Assembly (NCBI RefSeq): GCF_016597725.1
Contig: NZ_VCGY01000001.1
Span: 744,001-808,000, forward strand
Length of the DNA: 64,000 nucleotides
From: Marinobacter sp. 1-4A
GTDB taxonomy: Bacteria > Pseudomonadota > Gammaproteobacteria > Pseudomonadales > Oleiphilaceae
Direction of reading: 5' to 3'
The translations under genes were made by a program, and so were the position numbers. Under the pieces are notes generated by a model. The model was given only the letters and a program-made list of their open reading frames with translations, did no database searches and had not been told where the DNA came from. Each line of letters begins with the position of its first letter. The first letter of the stretch is position 1. This document shows positions 45,321-55,583 of this stretch, piece by piece.

Positions 45321-46009
45321 CAGGGTGTCTCCACGCCGAGTTGTTTCAGCGCACTACGGGCTGCTTCCTGTTCCGCAATACGGCGACTGCTGCCAACGCC
45401 GCTGGTTTTGCGCTCTAGCGAAGGCAACACACAGGATACGTGAAATGTCTGTTTATGAGCTTCTCCGTCCACAGAAACCACATCGTATCTGGGCAACGGG
45501 AACTGGCGGGACTGTAGGTACTCCTGCAATCGGGTCTTTGGATCTTTTTGAGTATCCTGAAGGTCGAGCTGTTTAAGGCGTAGCTCGAACCAGCGCAGAA
45601 CCTGCTCCCGGCAGGTGTGGAAATCGCTATCGAGGTAAATAGCACCAATGACGGATTCCACGGCATCTGCAAGAATGGACTCGCGACGAAAGCCGCCGCT
45701 TTTCAGCTCGCCGGACCCCAACCTCAAATAGCTTCCCAAGTCGAACTCCCGACCAATCTCGGCCAGAGTTACACCTTTCACCATACGAGCGCGCAAGCGG
45801 CTCAGGTGGCCTTCCCGGGCTTTATCAAAATTCAGGAACAAGTACTCTGCAATCACCATGTTAACGATGGAGTCGCCAAGAAACTCCAATCGCTCATTGT
45901 TCTGATTGCCATAACTTCGGTGCGTAAGCGCCAGCAAAAGACGCTCGGGCGACTTGAACTGATAACCAATGCGCCGTTGTAACTGATCCAGATCTGGTTG
46001 CGAACTCAC
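45320..46009 (-). CDS. rnc: Ribonuclease III
   Basis: A 229-residue double-strand RNase. The catalytic signature [20 protein letters not shown] is in the N-terminal domain, with the second acidic site [15 protein letters not shown]; a dsRNA-binding domain follows (about 155-225, [17 protein letters not shown] and [17 protein letters not shown]). It processes rRNA and some mRNAs. It overlaps DUF4845 upstream by four bases and era downstream by one. Confidence 0.97.
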   Translation of the reverse strand: MSSQPDLDQLQRRIGYQFKSPERLLLALTHRSYGNQNNERLEFLGDSIVNMVIAEYLFLNFDKAREGHLSRLRARMVKGVTLAEIGREFDLGSYLRLGSGELKSGGFRRESILADAVESVIGAIYLDSDFHTCREQVLRWFELRLKQLDLQDTQKDPKTRLQEYLQSRQFPLPRYDVVSVDGEAHKQTFHVSCVLPSLERKTSGVGSSRRIAEQEAARSALKQLGVETP

Positions 46010-46395
46010 TTACCCTTCAACTCGTATTTGTGCTGGAAGTGAACAATGACATCCATATTGCGGACAAGGTTGTTACGTACTTCATAATCCACGTTGACCA
46101 AAACAAGCTCGCCGTCTTTTTCAACCACAATATCTTTGGCATCAAGGCTGCGGATATTGTTCACACTTAGGCTCTTGTTGATCAAAGTACGAATTTGGGC
46201 TGGCCCCATCCGCGACAAGCCTTCCGTGCCATCCAGATTTTCAAGCGCTTCCTGAATAGTCAGGTCGTCCATGTACGCTGGGCCAACCTTAATTGCCAAG
46301 GAAAGAACGCTACCGAAAAACAGAACCATAATCAGGATAACAAGCGCCGAAGCACCGCCTTGACGCCCCATGGCGGAGAGATTATTTTTCTTCAT
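46006..46395 (-). CDS. DUF4845 domain membrane protein
   Basis: A 129-residue protein with a single N-terminal membrane helix (about residues 18-40) preceded by a basic, Gly-rich segment. The rest ([19 protein letters not shown], then a beta-rich end with [27 protein letters not shown]) is the DUF4845 pattern. Such a gene sits between lepB and rnc in many Pseudomonadales. The topology resembles a type II signal-anchored minor pilin-like protein. Function unknown. It overlaps rnc by four bases. Confidence 0.82.
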   Translation of the reverse strand: MKKNNLSAMGRQGGASALVILIMVLFFGSVLSLAIKVGPAYMDDLTIQEALENLDGTEGLSRMGPAQIRTLINKSLSVNNIRSLDAKDIVVEKDGELVLVNVDYEVRNNLVRNMDVIVHFQHKYELKGK

Positions 46396-46422
46396 TACAA
46401 CTGAACTCCAAAATGGTCAGAA

Positions 46423-47202
46423 TTACTCAATACCGCCCACACGCTTAAAGGATGGCAAACTGGTGAAAGATTTCCAGTGCATCCAGATCGCAAAGGCTTT
46501 GCCCACAATCAATTCATCGGGAACCGTGCCCCAATACCGGCTGTCGTTACTGTTATCGCGATTATCGCCCATCACGAAGTATTCACCTTCCGGTATTCGC
46601 CATTCCCCTTCACCCGGTGCGCCTGAGCGCCCCATTGTGTGAAAAATATCGTGCTCTACTGTGCCCAAATCTTCCCGGCGCACTTCTACCGGCGGCAGGC
46701 GCACGACAAACTCGCTCTCGATTTTTTCACCGTTGATAAACAACTGCTTATCGCGATAGCGCACAGTATCACCGGGCAAGCCAATCACACGCTTGATGTA
46801 GTTGGTTTTGCCGTCTTCGGGATAGCGGAACACCATAACATCACCCCGTTCCGGGTCCCCTATGCTCACAACTTTGGTTCCAGCAACGGGCAGGCGTAGG
46901 CCATAGGCGTACTTGTTAACCAGAATAAAATCACCAACCTCCAGAGTTGGCAGCATAGAACCTGAAGGAATCTGGAAAGGCTCCACCAGAAATGACCTGA
47001 GTATAAGCACAATCGCCAGTACCGGGAAAAACGAGCGGCTGAGATCAACCAAATACGGCTCTTTGGGCAGGTCTTCCTCGGCAGTGCTTTCGGAAGACAC
47101 GGCAAGGCGACGCTTACGCAAAAACAGTATGTCTGCCAGCCAGATTAGCCCCGATGCAAACGTCAGGACGACCAGTACCAGTGGAAAATCAATATCCATC
47201 AA
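46423..47202 (-). CDS. lepB: Signal peptidase I
   Basis: A 259-residue inner-membrane protease. Two N-terminal membrane helices (about 5-26 and 58-76) precede the catalytic Ser in PSGSMLPTLEVGDFI; the Lys base is in KTNYIKRVIGLPGD, and boxes GDNRDNSNDSRYWGTV are present. It cleaves Sec and Tat signal peptides on the periplasmic face. It lies 8 bp after lepA on the same strand and 27 bp before the DUF4845 gene. Confidence 0.97.
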   Translation of the reverse strand: MMDIDFPLVLVVLTFASGLIWLADILFLRKRRLAVSSESTAEEDLPKEPYLVDLSRSFFPVLAIVLILRSFLVEPFQIPSGSMLPTLEVGDFILVNKYAYGLRLPVAGTKVVSIGDPERGDVMVFRYPEDGKTNYIKRVIGLPGDTVRYRDKQLFINGEKIESEFVVRLPPVEVRREDLGTVEHDIFHTMGRSGAPGEGEWRIPEGEYFVMGDNRDNSNDSRYWGTVPDELIVGKAFAIWMHWKSFTSLPSFKRVGGIE

Positions 47203-47210
47203 AGTCCCTT

Positions 47211-49013
47211 CTAATTATCGACTTTCAGTACGGCAAGGAAGGCTTCCTGAGGCACCTCAACATTACCAACCTGTTTCATGCGCTTTTTGCCTTCTTTCTG
47301 CTTTTGGAGCAGCTTTTTCTTTCGGCTAACATCACCGCCGTAACATTTTGCCGTTACGTTTTTCCGCAATGCTTTAACACTGACTCTGGACACCACCTGA
47401 TTACCGATAGCGGCCTGAATGGCAATATCGAACATCTGACGGGGAATCAGTTCTTTCATTTTCTCAATGAGCTGGCGCCCCTTATAGTGGGACTGGTCTT
47501 TATGAACAATCAGCGCCAATGCATCCACACGCTCACCGTTGATGAGTACATCAAGGCGCACCAGATTCGCCTGCTGAAAGCGGACAAAATGGTAGTCCAG
47601 CGAAGCGAAACCACGGCTGGCAGACTTAACCCGATCAAAGAAATCCAGCACAACTTCGGCCATGGGCAGCTCATAGGTCAGCTGCACCTGGTTGGTGGTA
47701 AAGTGCATGTTTTTCTGAACGCCACGCTTCTCTTCACAAAGGGCAATAACGTTACCCAAGTGCTCTTGAGGCACCAGAATATTCGCTTCAACAATGGGCT
47801 CGCGCATTTCCTCAATGGAGCCAATATCCGGCAACTTTGAGGGGCTGTCCACCGACAATGTCTCGCCCTGCTTCGTCAACACCTCGTAGATAACCGTAGG
47901 TGCCGTCGTAATCAGGTTAATATCGTATTCGCGCTCCAGACGCTCCTGAATAATTTCCATATGCAACATGCCAAGGAAACCACACCGGAAGCCGAAACCA
48001 AGGGCATCGGAGCTCTCAGGCTCGTAAAATAGGGAGGCGTCGTTCAGGGTTAGTTTTTCCAGCGCATCGCGGAAATCGTTGTAGTCGTCTGCGCTCACCG
48101 GGAACAGACCGGCATATACCTGCGGCTGAACCTTCTTGAAACCGGGCAGCATGGGAGTTTCTTCGGCAAACTTGTGGTGCACTATGGTATCGCCCACAGG
48201 CGCACCATGAATATCTTTGATGCCCGCAACCACAAAGCCAACATCGCCCGCTTCCAGAATGTTGGTATCGTAGGGCTTGGGCTTAAAAATCCCTACTTTA
48301 TCAGCGTTCCATGCCTTGCCGGTCGACTTGAGAACAATCTTGTCGCCTTTTTTCATAACGCCCTGGGTCACCCGGACGAGAGAAACAACGCCCAAATAGT
48401 TATCGAACCAGGAGTCGATGATCAACGCTTGCAAGGGCGCCGAACGATCGCCCTGAGGTGGTGGGATCTTCTTGATCAGATCTTCCAGAACGTCTTCAAC
48501 ACCCATGCCACTCTTGGCAGAACAACGAACCGCATCTGAAGCATCGATACCGATGATATCTTCAATTTCAGCCGCAACCCGCTCCGGCTCAGCCTGTGGC
48601 AGGTCCATTTTGTTCAAAACAGGTACAACTTCCAGCCCCTGTTCAATGGCTGTATAGCAGTTGGCAACAGACTGCGCCTCTACACCCTGACCGGCGTCTA
48701 CAACCAACAGCGCGCCCTCACAGGCGTAAAGGGAGCGTGACACTTCGTAAGAAAAATCAACGTGCCCCGGAGTGTCGATAAGGTTCAGCTTGTAAACTTC
48801 GCCATCCCGTGCCGTGTAGCTCAGTGTGACGCTTTGGGCCTTGATGGTAATGCCCCGCTCCCGCTCAAGATCCATGGAATCCAAAACCTGCTCGGCCATT
48901 TCCCTTTTGGTTAGGCCGCCGCATATCTGGATAAAGCGGTCAGCAAGGGTGGATTTGCCATGGTCAATGTGGGCAATAATGGAAAAGTTACGGATTCGGC
49001 TCAGTTCAGTCAC
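47211..49013 (-). CDS. lepA: Elongation factor 4
   Basis: A 600-residue translational GTPase. G1 [10 protein letters not shown]3 DTPGHVD, G4 [12 protein letters not shown]; the LepA-specific end [37 protein letters not shown] is present in full. It acts on stalled or mispositioned ribosomes and in 30S biogenesis. The start is GTG 49013, or TTG 49019; both give the N-terminus expected for Pseudomonas LepA, and neither has a strong ribosome site. A start at 49064 would add a non-homologous leader. It heads the lepA-lepB-DUF4845-rnc-era-recO-pdxJ run. Confidence 0.95.
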   Translation of the reverse strand: MTELSRIRNFSIIAHIDHGKSTLADRFIQICGGLTKREMAEQVLDSMDLERERGITIKAQSVTLSYTARDGEVYKLNLIDTPGHVDFSYEVSRSLYACEGALLVVDAGQGVEAQSVANCYTAIEQGLEVVPVLNKMDLPQAEPERVAAEIEDIIGIDASDAVRCSAKSGMGVEDVLEDLIKKIPPPQGDRSAPLQALIIDSWFDNYLGVVSLVRVTQGVMKKGDKIVLKSTGKAWNADKVGIFKPKPYDTNILEAGDVGFVVAGIKDIHGAPVGDTIVHHKFAEETPMLPGFKKVQPQVYAGLFPVSADDYNDFRDALEKLTLNDASLFYEPESSDALGFGFRCGFLGMLHMEIIQERLEREYDINLITTAPTVIYEVLTKQGETLSVDSPSKLPDIGSIEEMREPIVEANILVPQEHLGNVIALCEEKRGVQKNMHFTTNQVQLTYELPMAEVVLDFFDRVKSASRGFASLDYHFVRFQQANLVRLDVLINGERVDALALIVHKDQSHYKGRQLIEKMKELIPRQMFDIAIQAAIGNQVVSRVSVKALRKNVTAKCYGGDVSRKKKLLQKQKEGKKRMKQVGNVEVPQEAFLAVLKVDN

Positions 49014-49119
49014 AGACAATGAATACTCATAATAAAGACGAAGGATTGAGCCCGGAGAGGCCAATACCTGAATCCGGGACCGGCGTGATTTTACCGGTTA
49101 CCGACCGCCATTGCCATGA

Positions 49120-51843
49120 TCAGGAAATAAGCGGCCGTTCATATTGCCGAATCAGGAAACCAATCAGGGCATCTTCTTCCAGCGGATAACTGAACAAGTT
49201 ACCCTGGCACTGGGTGCATCCGGCGGATTTCAGGAAACTCAACTGCTGCGGCGTCTCTACGCCTTCCGCCACAACAGTAAGATGGAGCTGTTGCGCGAGC
49301 GCAATCACTGCAGACGCCACATCGGTTGCACTAACATTGTACGGAATATCACGAATAAAACGGTGATCAATTTTTATGACATCTAGGGGTAACTGCTGCA
49401 AGGCAACCAAGGAGCACGAGCCAGCCCCGAAATCGTCCAGAATCAGGCAAACACCAAGATCGTTAAGTGACAAAAGCAGCTCACGCACCATTCTCGGGTC
49501 TTCGTTCAGCAGTTCAACCGGCATTTCCAGTTCAAGCTTTTCCGGGGAAACACCGGTCTCGGTAATTACCTGCCGAACCATATCAAGGAAGTGGGAATCG
49601 GTTACTTGCGTGACGGACAGGTTAACCGCCATTTTCAGGGATTCAAAACCGGCCCTTTCCAACGCCTGAACCTGAATACAAGCCTGGCGCAAGGCTACTT
49701 CACCCAAACGGACAATCAACCCGGTTTCTTCAGCCAAACCGATAAACTGCTGGGCCGACACTAGCCCTTTCTCCGGGTGGTGCCAGCGCAGGAAGGCTTC
49801 AACACCAATAACCCGCTCACTCGCCAGATCAATCTTTGGCTGGTAGTGCAAGACAAAGCGCTCTTCTTCCAGCGCACTGGCCAACTCTTCCTGTTGCAAC
49901 AAACGGCGTGCGGCTTTGATATTCATGGCAGGCGTAAAGAACTGGTAGGTGTTCCGGCCCATTTCTTTAGCGCGGTACATGGCTAGGTCCGCAAACTTCA
50001 TTAGGGTTCCCGGGTCTTCGCTGTCATGGGGAATCATGGTGATACCGATGCTGACCGTAATACCCACTTCGTGATCGTTCAAGCGTACCCGCTGGCACAA
50101 TCGGCGCAATATGGTGTCTGCAACTTTACCCGCGGCTTCTGTGCCGCTGATTTGTGACAACAACACAACAAACTCATCACCGCCAAGGCGAGCTACCGAA
50201 TCCTCTTCACGAACACACCCCTCAAGCCATTGCGCAACTTGCTGCAAAAGCTCGTCACCCGCATCGTGACCAAGGGTATCGTTAATGCGTTTAAAACCAT
50301 CAAGGTCCAGGAACATCAAGGCAGCAGGTTCGCCACTCCTTCGGCTTCGGCGCACTACATTGTTCAAGCGGTCCCGGAACAGCTGGCGGTTGGCCAACCC
50401 GGTAAGTGGGTCGTAAAACGCCAATCTGTGCAGCTCAGACTGAGCCGCTTTGAGCTGGGTCAAATCACGCAAGCTAAGCACAACGCCCTCAACCCCGGGC
50501 ACTGCAAGCATGTCGGTATAGGTGCCCTCCATGTTGCGCCAGTTGTCTTGTGCGTCGCAAATACGCGCCAGAATTACCGGCATTTGCTTACCCGGCGACT
50601 GCATCGCTTCGTCAAAGCCCTTCTTTAACTGAGGCCAATCGTCTTCGTGTACAAGTTTTTCCAGTGTGAGCGTATGCACTTCACTGGGATCAAAGCCGAG
50701 AATGTCGTAACTCGACGGGCTGGCATAAAGCGGCGCTCCCGCTTCGTCCATAACCAAAGTGACGTTGGCGGCCCCTTCCGTGATAGCGCGATAGCGCCCT
50801 TCACTGATTTGCGCCATGAGGCGAGAGCGGATTAGCACCAGAGCGATAACAAACAGCAGCAGGCTTATGACTGCGCCACTTCCAAGCACGATGAGCGGGC
50901 GCGGATCTGACGCCAAATAATCAAAAGCCGGGGTGGAGCGGGTTTGTAGCAGCCAGTCTCGCCCACCGTGGCTAACGGTTTGGCTCATTTCAAAGCTGAA
51001 TTCATTATCGAGCGACCCCAAATTAGAGCCGTACATAAGGTTTTCGCGGGTGCTCACGCCGTTGTCGTAAATGCGAACATCAAGAAACGGTGAAATCAGG
51101 CCAATGATGCCATCAAGAAGGTTATTCATGCGGAAGGCACTGAACACAAAGCCTGCCAACATCATGCGGCGTTCAGCCCGGATTTCGGGAACGTCTCCCC
51201 CTTGATAAACCGGGTAATACATAAGGAAGCTGGCTTGGTCCTCCGCCAGCTCTTCTTGCACCAGAACCACCTTGGCCGTTACCGTTGGAATGGCATTATC
51301 CCGTGATTTTTCCATGGCCTTGCGGTGCACCGGATCGCTGAAAGCATCGTAGCCAAGTGCCCGCAGGTTTCTCTCGGTACCCGGCTCCAGATACACCATA
51401 GGATAGTAGAAGGGTCCGGTTCCGAGCGGCTTTACCAAATACTTGTGTACACCTTCTTCTCGCACCAATGCGATGTGCTCTGCCATGTCACGCACTTCAA
51501 TGCGTTCAACAAAACCTATGCCCTGAATGCCCGGGTAATACCGGTCTATATCTACTTTTTGCACATACTCCCGCCACTGCTCGCGGGATACGTTTCCCGC
51601 AACTGCGAAGAGGCCAGCGCTGCCAGCCAGAACCTGCTCGTAATTGAGCAAACGCTCCTCGATGGCTGTTTTGAGTTGCAACGATTGGGTTCGGAATCTG
51701 GCTTCTGTGCGATCTTCCACCAAGCGTATGGAAAACTGCCAGGACGCAGCGGTTAGAGCGGCTGCCACGACAAGAAGCAGCCAGGCAAGCCAGGAACTGC
51801 GGAGTTTAAGAAGCTGCAGGAGAGGGAGATCCTTTCTATTCAT
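49120..51843 (-). CDS. CHASE-PAS-GGDEF-EAL membrane protein
   Basis: A 907-residue c-di-GMP protein. A membrane helix (about 15-35), a periplasmic CHASE domain (about 80-270, YYPGIQGIGFVERI), a second helix (about 325-345), a PAS domain, GGDEF at 554-558 (intact), and an EAL-type domain. The latter departs from consensus: EAF at 682-684 instead of EAL, EMPVE where ITE is usual, and DDFGAGSCS for DDFGTGYSS. The acidic and Asn/Lys metal-site residues are retained. So cyclase activity is likely and phosphodiesterase activity uncertain. It lies between mucD and lepA. Confidence 0.9.
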   Translation of the reverse strand: MNRKDLPLLQLLKLRSSWLAWLLLVVAAALTAASWQFSIRLVEDRTEARFRTQSLQLKTAIEERLLNYEQVLAGSAGLFAVAGNVSREQWREYVQKVDIDRYYPGIQGIGFVERIEVRDMAEHIALVREEGVHKYLVKPLGTGPFYYPMVYLEPGTERNLRALGYDAFSDPVHRKAMEKSRDNAIPTVTAKVVLVQEELAEDQASFLMYYPVYQGGDVPEIRAERRMMLAGFVFSAFRMNNLLDGIIGLISPFLDVRIYDNGVSTRENLMYGSNLGSLDNEFSFEMSQTVSHGGRDWLLQTRSTPAFDYLASDPRPLIVLGSGAVISLLLFVIALVLIRSRLMAQISEGRYRAITEGAANVTLVMDEAGAPLYASPSSYDILGFDPSEVHTLTLEKLVHEDDWPQLKKGFDEAMQSPGKQMPVILARICDAQDNWRNMEGTYTDMLAVPGVEGVVLSLRDLTQLKAAQSELHRLAFYDPLTGLANRQLFRDRLNNVVRRSRRSGEPAALMFLDLDGFKRINDTLGHDAGDELLQQVAQWLEGCVREEDSVARLGGDEFVVLLSQISGTEAAGKVADTILRRLCQRVRLNDHEVGITVSIGITMIPHDSEDPGTLMKFADLAMYRAKEMGRNTYQFFTPAMNIKAARRLLQQEELASALEEERFVLHYQPKIDLASERVIGVEAFLRWHHPEKGLVSAQQFIGLAEETGLIVRLGEVALRQACIQVQALERAGFESLKMAVNLSVTQVTDSHFLDMVRQVITETGVSPEKLELEMPVELLNEDPRMVRELLLSLNDLGVCLILDDFGAGSCSLVALQQLPLDVIKIDHRFIRDIPYNVSATDVASAVIALAQQLHLTVVAEGVETPQQLSFLKSAGCTQCQGNLFSYPLEEDALIGFLIRQYERPLIS

Positions 51844-51901
51844 AATACGTTAACCTGATCCGTTCCGTGGCAGCTCTATTTTTGGCGCGAGACAGTATAA
51901 C

Positions 51902-51948
51902 AAAAGCCTCCAGACCTGTCGTTTTTAACATCAGGCCTGAAGGCTTTT
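51902..51948 (-). terminator. Probable terminator after mucD (bidirectional)
   Basis: AAAAGCCT-CCAGACCTG pairs with CAGGCCTG-AAGGCTTTT around a central loop. Read on the minus strand it ends in TTTTGTT, and on the plus strand in TTTTTT, so it could end transcription in either direction. It is 34 bp beyond the mucD stop. Confidence 0.7.
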
Positions 51949-51981
51949 TTACTATCGCCAGTGGGTTATCGGATAACGCTA

Positions 51982-53457
51982 TTAGGGCTTCATTACCAGA
52001 TAAATTGCCCGCCCCTGACGCACTACGCGAACGGAGACCGCCCGGCCTTCCGGCAAGGTTCTGACAACTTTGCGGAAGTCCTCGACTGAGGATACGGCCT
52101 TCCTGTTAATTTCGGTGATAACGTCCCTCGGACGAATTCCGGCATTGTAAGCTGGCCCCCTGCCAACGCCGGTCACGACAACACCGCCGGATACTCCAAT
52201 GGAGTCTGCCAAATCCGGCGCCAATGGCTCAACAGTAAGTCCAAGAGGCGCTGTGGACGAACTGCCACTCGAAGGAGCCGCTTGTTGCGCGCCGCGCTCA
52301 TCCGGCAGTTGGCCGATTTCCACATCCAGCGTAATCTCTTTTCCGCTGCGAAGAACGGTCAAGCGAGCGGACTCACCCACTGGCGTGCGACCAACCATAG
52401 GTGGAAGGTCTGACGACAAATGAATGTCTTCACCATCGTACTCAAGAACAATATCTCCAGACTGCAGTCCACCTGCCTGAGCTGGCGAGCCATCCATCAC
52501 TTCTGCGATCAACGCACCCCTTGGGCGCTTGAGGCCAAACGACTCAGCCAAATCCCGATTCACTTCTTGAATCAGCACACCCAGCCAACCACGGGAAACT
52601 GAACCTTTATCACGAATCTGCCGGAATACGCTCATGGCATCGTCAATAGGAATGGCAAACGAAACACCCATGAAGCCGCCAGAGCGGGTGTAAATCTGCG
52701 AGTTAATACCAATAACTTCACCGTCCAGATTAAACAGCGGACCGCCGGAGTTCCCAGGGTTGATGGCTACGTCTGTTTGGATGAAGGGCACATAGTTTTC
52801 CGATGGAAGTGACCGCCCCAAGGCGCTGACGATGCCCGCTGTAACCGTGTAATCAAAACCAAACGGCGAACCGATGGCGAACACCCATTCACCCACTTTG
52901 AGATCTTTGGAGCGCCCTGTTTTAACGACAGGCAAGTCGTCGCCATTTTCCAGTTTGAGTACAGCCATATCTGAGCGAGGATCTGTGCCAACCAGCGTGG
53001 CAGGCAACTCACGCCGATCGTTGAGCCGAACAATGATCTCGTCGGCACCTTCAACCACATGGTTATTTGTCAGCACGTAACCATCAGCCGACACAATGAA
53101 CCCCGACCCCATAGAACGACGAGGCTGAGAGCTACCCGGTGCTCCGCCAAAAGGCGATTGAGGCCCACGAAAGAATTCTTGAAAAAACTCTGGCAGCTGG
53201 TCGAGCTGTCGCTCATCAAAAGGCAAACCGTGGAAACGCGTATTCCCAGCTGATGCTGCACTGGTGGTGCTTATATTAACTACCGCATCTGCATTTTCTT
53301 CAACCAGTCCGGTGAAGTCTGGCAGGCCCCGCGCCAAACTTGTCTGACTCCAAGCCAAAAGCAAAATCGCAAGTAGCATCATCAGCACAGAAGCCGGCAC
53401 CCTCTGAGTGAGTGATGCCGGGGAAAACCGGGTAATTGCTGGTGCTATTCTCAGCAT
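51982..53457 (-). CDS. mucD: Periplasmic serine protease, DegP/MucD family
   Basis: A 491-residue HtrA-type protease. A long N-terminal signal segment (hydrophobic LMMLLAILLLAW near residue 30) ends at SLARG. The catalytic triad is His in LTNNHVVEGADE, Asp in DPRSDMAVLK and Ser in GNSGGPLFN; two PDZ domains follow (about 285-375 and 400-490). It degrades or refolds damaged envelope proteins and feeds back on the AlgU system. It is the last gene of the algU-mucA-mucB-rseC-mucD run, 18 bp after rseC. Confidence 0.95.
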   Translation of the reverse strand: MLRIAPAITRFSPASLTQRVPASVLMMLLAILLLAWSQTSLARGLPDFTGLVEENADAVVNISTTSAASAGNTRFHGLPFDERQLDQLPEFFQEFFRGPQSPFGGAPGSSQPRRSMGSGFIVSADGYVLTNNHVVEGADEIIVRLNDRRELPATLVGTDPRSDMAVLKLENGDDLPVVKTGRSKDLKVGEWVFAIGSPFGFDYTVTAGIVSALGRSLPSENYVPFIQTDVAINPGNSGGPLFNLDGEVIGINSQIYTRSGGFMGVSFAIPIDDAMSVFRQIRDKGSVSRGWLGVLIQEVNRDLAESFGLKRPRGALIAEVMDGSPAQAGGLQSGDIVLEYDGEDIHLSSDLPPMVGRTPVGESARLTVLRSGKEITLDVEIGQLPDERGAQQAAPSSGSSSTAPLGLTVEPLAPDLADSIGVSGGVVVTGVGRGPAYNAGIRPRDVITEINRKAVSSVEDFRKVVRTLPEGRAVSVRVVRQGRAIYLVMKP

Positions 53458-53475
53458 ATCAGGATCCCCTGTTAG

Positions 53476-53943
53476 TCATGTTAGCGAGTCTGAATGGGAA
53501 ACCACTCCGGCCGGGATACGGTTAACCCGAAGCAGTCTGGGTTCATAGCTGCCGGCATTCCGGCGCTGTAATTTTCGGCTGATTAAAAAGCCTGATGCAA
53601 GTCCCGCAGCAGCGCCGGCCATAGCAAAAACATCGCTACCACCAGAAAGCTGGTGCCCGACCATGCTGGCCACCACCATGAGCAGCAACGGCAAAGCGTA
53701 CACCAGCAGCGACGCACCGAGGAGTGCGCTTTCATCAATACCAAGAGTGACGTCTTCACCCACGCAGGCGTTTACGGAATTAACAACCCGAACCTGATTG
53801 GCGCGCCCGCCGGTCGCTGACGCCAGAACTTTCTGCCCGCATCCGTTACGTGCCGAGCAGCTCTGGCAAGCACTGGCACGGATGGTCTGGACCCAAGCAT
53901 GCTCACCTGTAACGGCAACGACTTTTCCGGTTTCGGTAATCAC
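53476..53943 (-). CDS. rseC: RseC/MucC family protein
   Basis: A 155-residue membrane protein. The cytoplasmic N-terminus carries four cysteines in ACQSCSARNGCGQ, typical of RseC; two hydrophobic segments follow (about 75-95 and 105-120), then a basic tail. In E. coli it is linked to SoxR reduction, and in Pseudomonas (MucC) to AlgU control. The start is GTG 53943, overlapping the mucB TGA by four bases. It lies between mucB and mucD. Confidence 0.9.
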   Translation of the reverse strand: MITETGKVVAVTGEHAWVQTIRASACQSCSARNGCGQKVLASATGGRANQVRVVNSVNACVGEDVTLGIDESALLGASLLVYALPLLLMVVASMVGHQLSGGSDVFAMAGAAAGLASGFLISRKLQRRNAGSYEPRLLRVNRIPAGVVSHSDSLT

Positions 53944-54983
53944 GGCTTCCTGGCACCCAATACAAAAGCTTCGTCAATTCGCACAGACTCGGCCACCTGA
54001 CGCGCTGAAGCAGGGGGCAACTCACCCACCACGGTTACCAGAAACACCCTGTCGCCGCTCTCCAGCTGTCGCATATAAATGGTTGTAGCCCCTATACGCG
54101 AAGCTCCCGTGGGCATGGTAACTTTACCGGCTGGCTCGACAAATACAGAAAACGCCGCCAGCCCATCCGAAAATGCAACCGCCTGTCCTTTTCCGGATCT
54201 TGGTGCGGCAGCCGGCTCAAACCCTTCCGGCCGCCAACCAAGGTGCCACCCGTGCATACGCGGCATTTTCGAATACTCTTCCCCTGTGCCTTTACCACCC
54301 AAAGTACGGGAAATTTCGCGGCCCTCGGTGCGAATCTGTAACTCACTATCTGGAATATCGTCTGTAATCTCCAAACTGGTGAACTGGAAGTGCTCCAGCA
54401 CCTCACCACCTGCTGTACGCACATGGCTTTTTACCAAAAGCCCGGTAGATTTTTCCAGCCAAAGGTTGTGACTGTATCTATGCCGGTCTTTGGCGGTTAG
54501 CCCGATGGTAACCACTTCATACCCTGCAATTCGGTCTTCACCCTTTAATTCCGCACTGTACCAGCGGCTAACCGGAACCAGCTTGCTGGTGAAAGCTTCC
54601 GCAAATGGCCCAGATGGAATAATCTGCTCAAGCTGTACCTTGCCCTGCTCAGGGAGTACGCAGACTACATTCATATCCCGGCGCACAATCTCACCACTGC
54701 CGCCATCCTGCAGTACCAACCGCTCCTCAACAATGCCATTGTGATAGCGATGCGCAATCTGCATAGAGTGAACGCTGGCCCCGCGGGCATAGACGAATAC
54801 ACCTCGGTAAGAGGTCATATTAAGGGCTGGCCCCAACTGTTCAAGCCAGTCAGCTGCTGTTTTCTCAGCAGCAGATACCTGTGCTGGCATTAACATCGCC
54901 AACAAAAGCGCCAAAAACCCGCGCAATGTCAATCCGGTAGGGCTCAGGCCAAAATAACGAGCTTTGCTCATGGACACCTTCAT
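53940..54983 (-). CDS. mucB: Sigma-E regulatory protein MucB/RseB
   Basis: A 347-residue periplasmic protein. A signal peptide (FLALLLAMLMPAQVSAAE) is followed by the large lipoprotein-carrier-like domain (SYRGVFVYARG, HYRYHNGIVEERL) and the C-terminal MucB domain (GWHLGWRPEGF). It binds MucA and shields it from AlgW/DegS cleavage until lipid or LPS signals arrive. It starts at ATG 54983 (or 54971); both have weak ribosome sites. It lies 9 bp after mucA and overlaps rseC by four. Confidence 0.93.
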   Translation of the reverse strand: MKVSMSKARYFGLSPTGLTLRGFLALLLAMLMPAQVSAAEKTAADWLEQLGPALNMTSYRGVFVYARGASVHSMQIAHRYHNGIVEERLVLQDGGSGEIVRRDMNVVCVLPEQGKVQLEQIIPSGPFAEAFTSKLVPVSRWYSAELKGEDRIAGYEVVTIGLTAKDRHRYSHNLWLEKSTGLLVKSHVRTAGGEVLEHFQFTSLEITDDIPDSELQIRTEGREISRTLGGKGTGEEYSKMPRMHGWHLGWRPEGFEPAAAPRSGKGQAVAFSDGLAAFSVFVEPAGKVTMPTGASRIGATTIYMRQLESGDRVFLVTVVGELPPASARQVAESVRIDEAFVLGARKP

Positions 54984-54992
54984 TGCTTACAG

Positions 54993-55568
54993 TCAGTAGC
55001 CGCCGCTTGCGCTAACAAGGCGGGCATAGCCCACCGAGCCCTGCCCGGCACCCACACTATTATGCTGGGCATGCTCCAGCAGGTAGCGGCTCATGTGTTC
55101 CCACTGTTTCTCATCAAGCCCGTGCAAAGCAACTTCCTGAACCGGGGCAACCTTGTCTAGCTTTTCATTCACAGGCTTTGCCGTTACAGAGTTTGAGGCC
55201 ATAGCATCTGCAGGCGATGCAGCACCGGAATCCCAGCCTGTACCAGCGCCGAAGCCAACTAGCAGCGCGGTTGCTACCATTGCAACCGCCGCGGGCCATT
55301 GCCACGGCCGTCGCAACTCGCGATACCCGGAAACCTCAGGCGCTTGCGATCTTGCCCGGCCATCCAGCTCTTCACGCACAGCGGCACTTACATCGATAAC
55401 CTCAGCCGGAGAGTGGCCTCTGTGCATCAAGTCATGCACACCTTGCCACCGCTGCCACTGGGCACACACATCCGCTTGATTTTCATGGGATAACAAACGC
55501 CGAACCGACAGTTCGTCGGCCTCATCATCCATCATGGCAGACAATGTTTCTCTGAGACGATCATCCAT
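54993..55568 (-). CDS. mucA: Anti-sigma factor MucA/RseA
   Basis: A 191-residue single-pass membrane protein. The cytoplasmic N-domain (about 1-80) has the RseA pattern RLRETLSAMMDDEADELSVRRLL; one membrane helix (about 90-110, WPAAVAMVATALLVGFGAG) leads to a periplasmic tail. It holds AlgU inactive at the membrane until cleaved. I chose ATG 55568, with GAAGGTG six bases upstream, over TTG 55583. It lies 15 bp after algU. The tail is intact, so there is no sign of the truncations known from mucoid Pseudomonas. Confidence 0.92.
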   Translation of the reverse strand: MDDRLRETLSAMMDDEADELSVRRLLSHENQADVCAQWQRWQGVHDLMHRGHSPAEVIDVSAAVREELDGRARSQAPEVSGYRELRRPWQWPAAVAMVATALLVGFGAGTGWDSGAASPADAMASNSVTAKPVNEKLDKVAPVQEVALHGLDEKQWEHMSRYLLEHAQHNSVGAGQGSVGYARLVSASGGY

Positions 55569-55583
55569 AGGATGCACCTTCAA

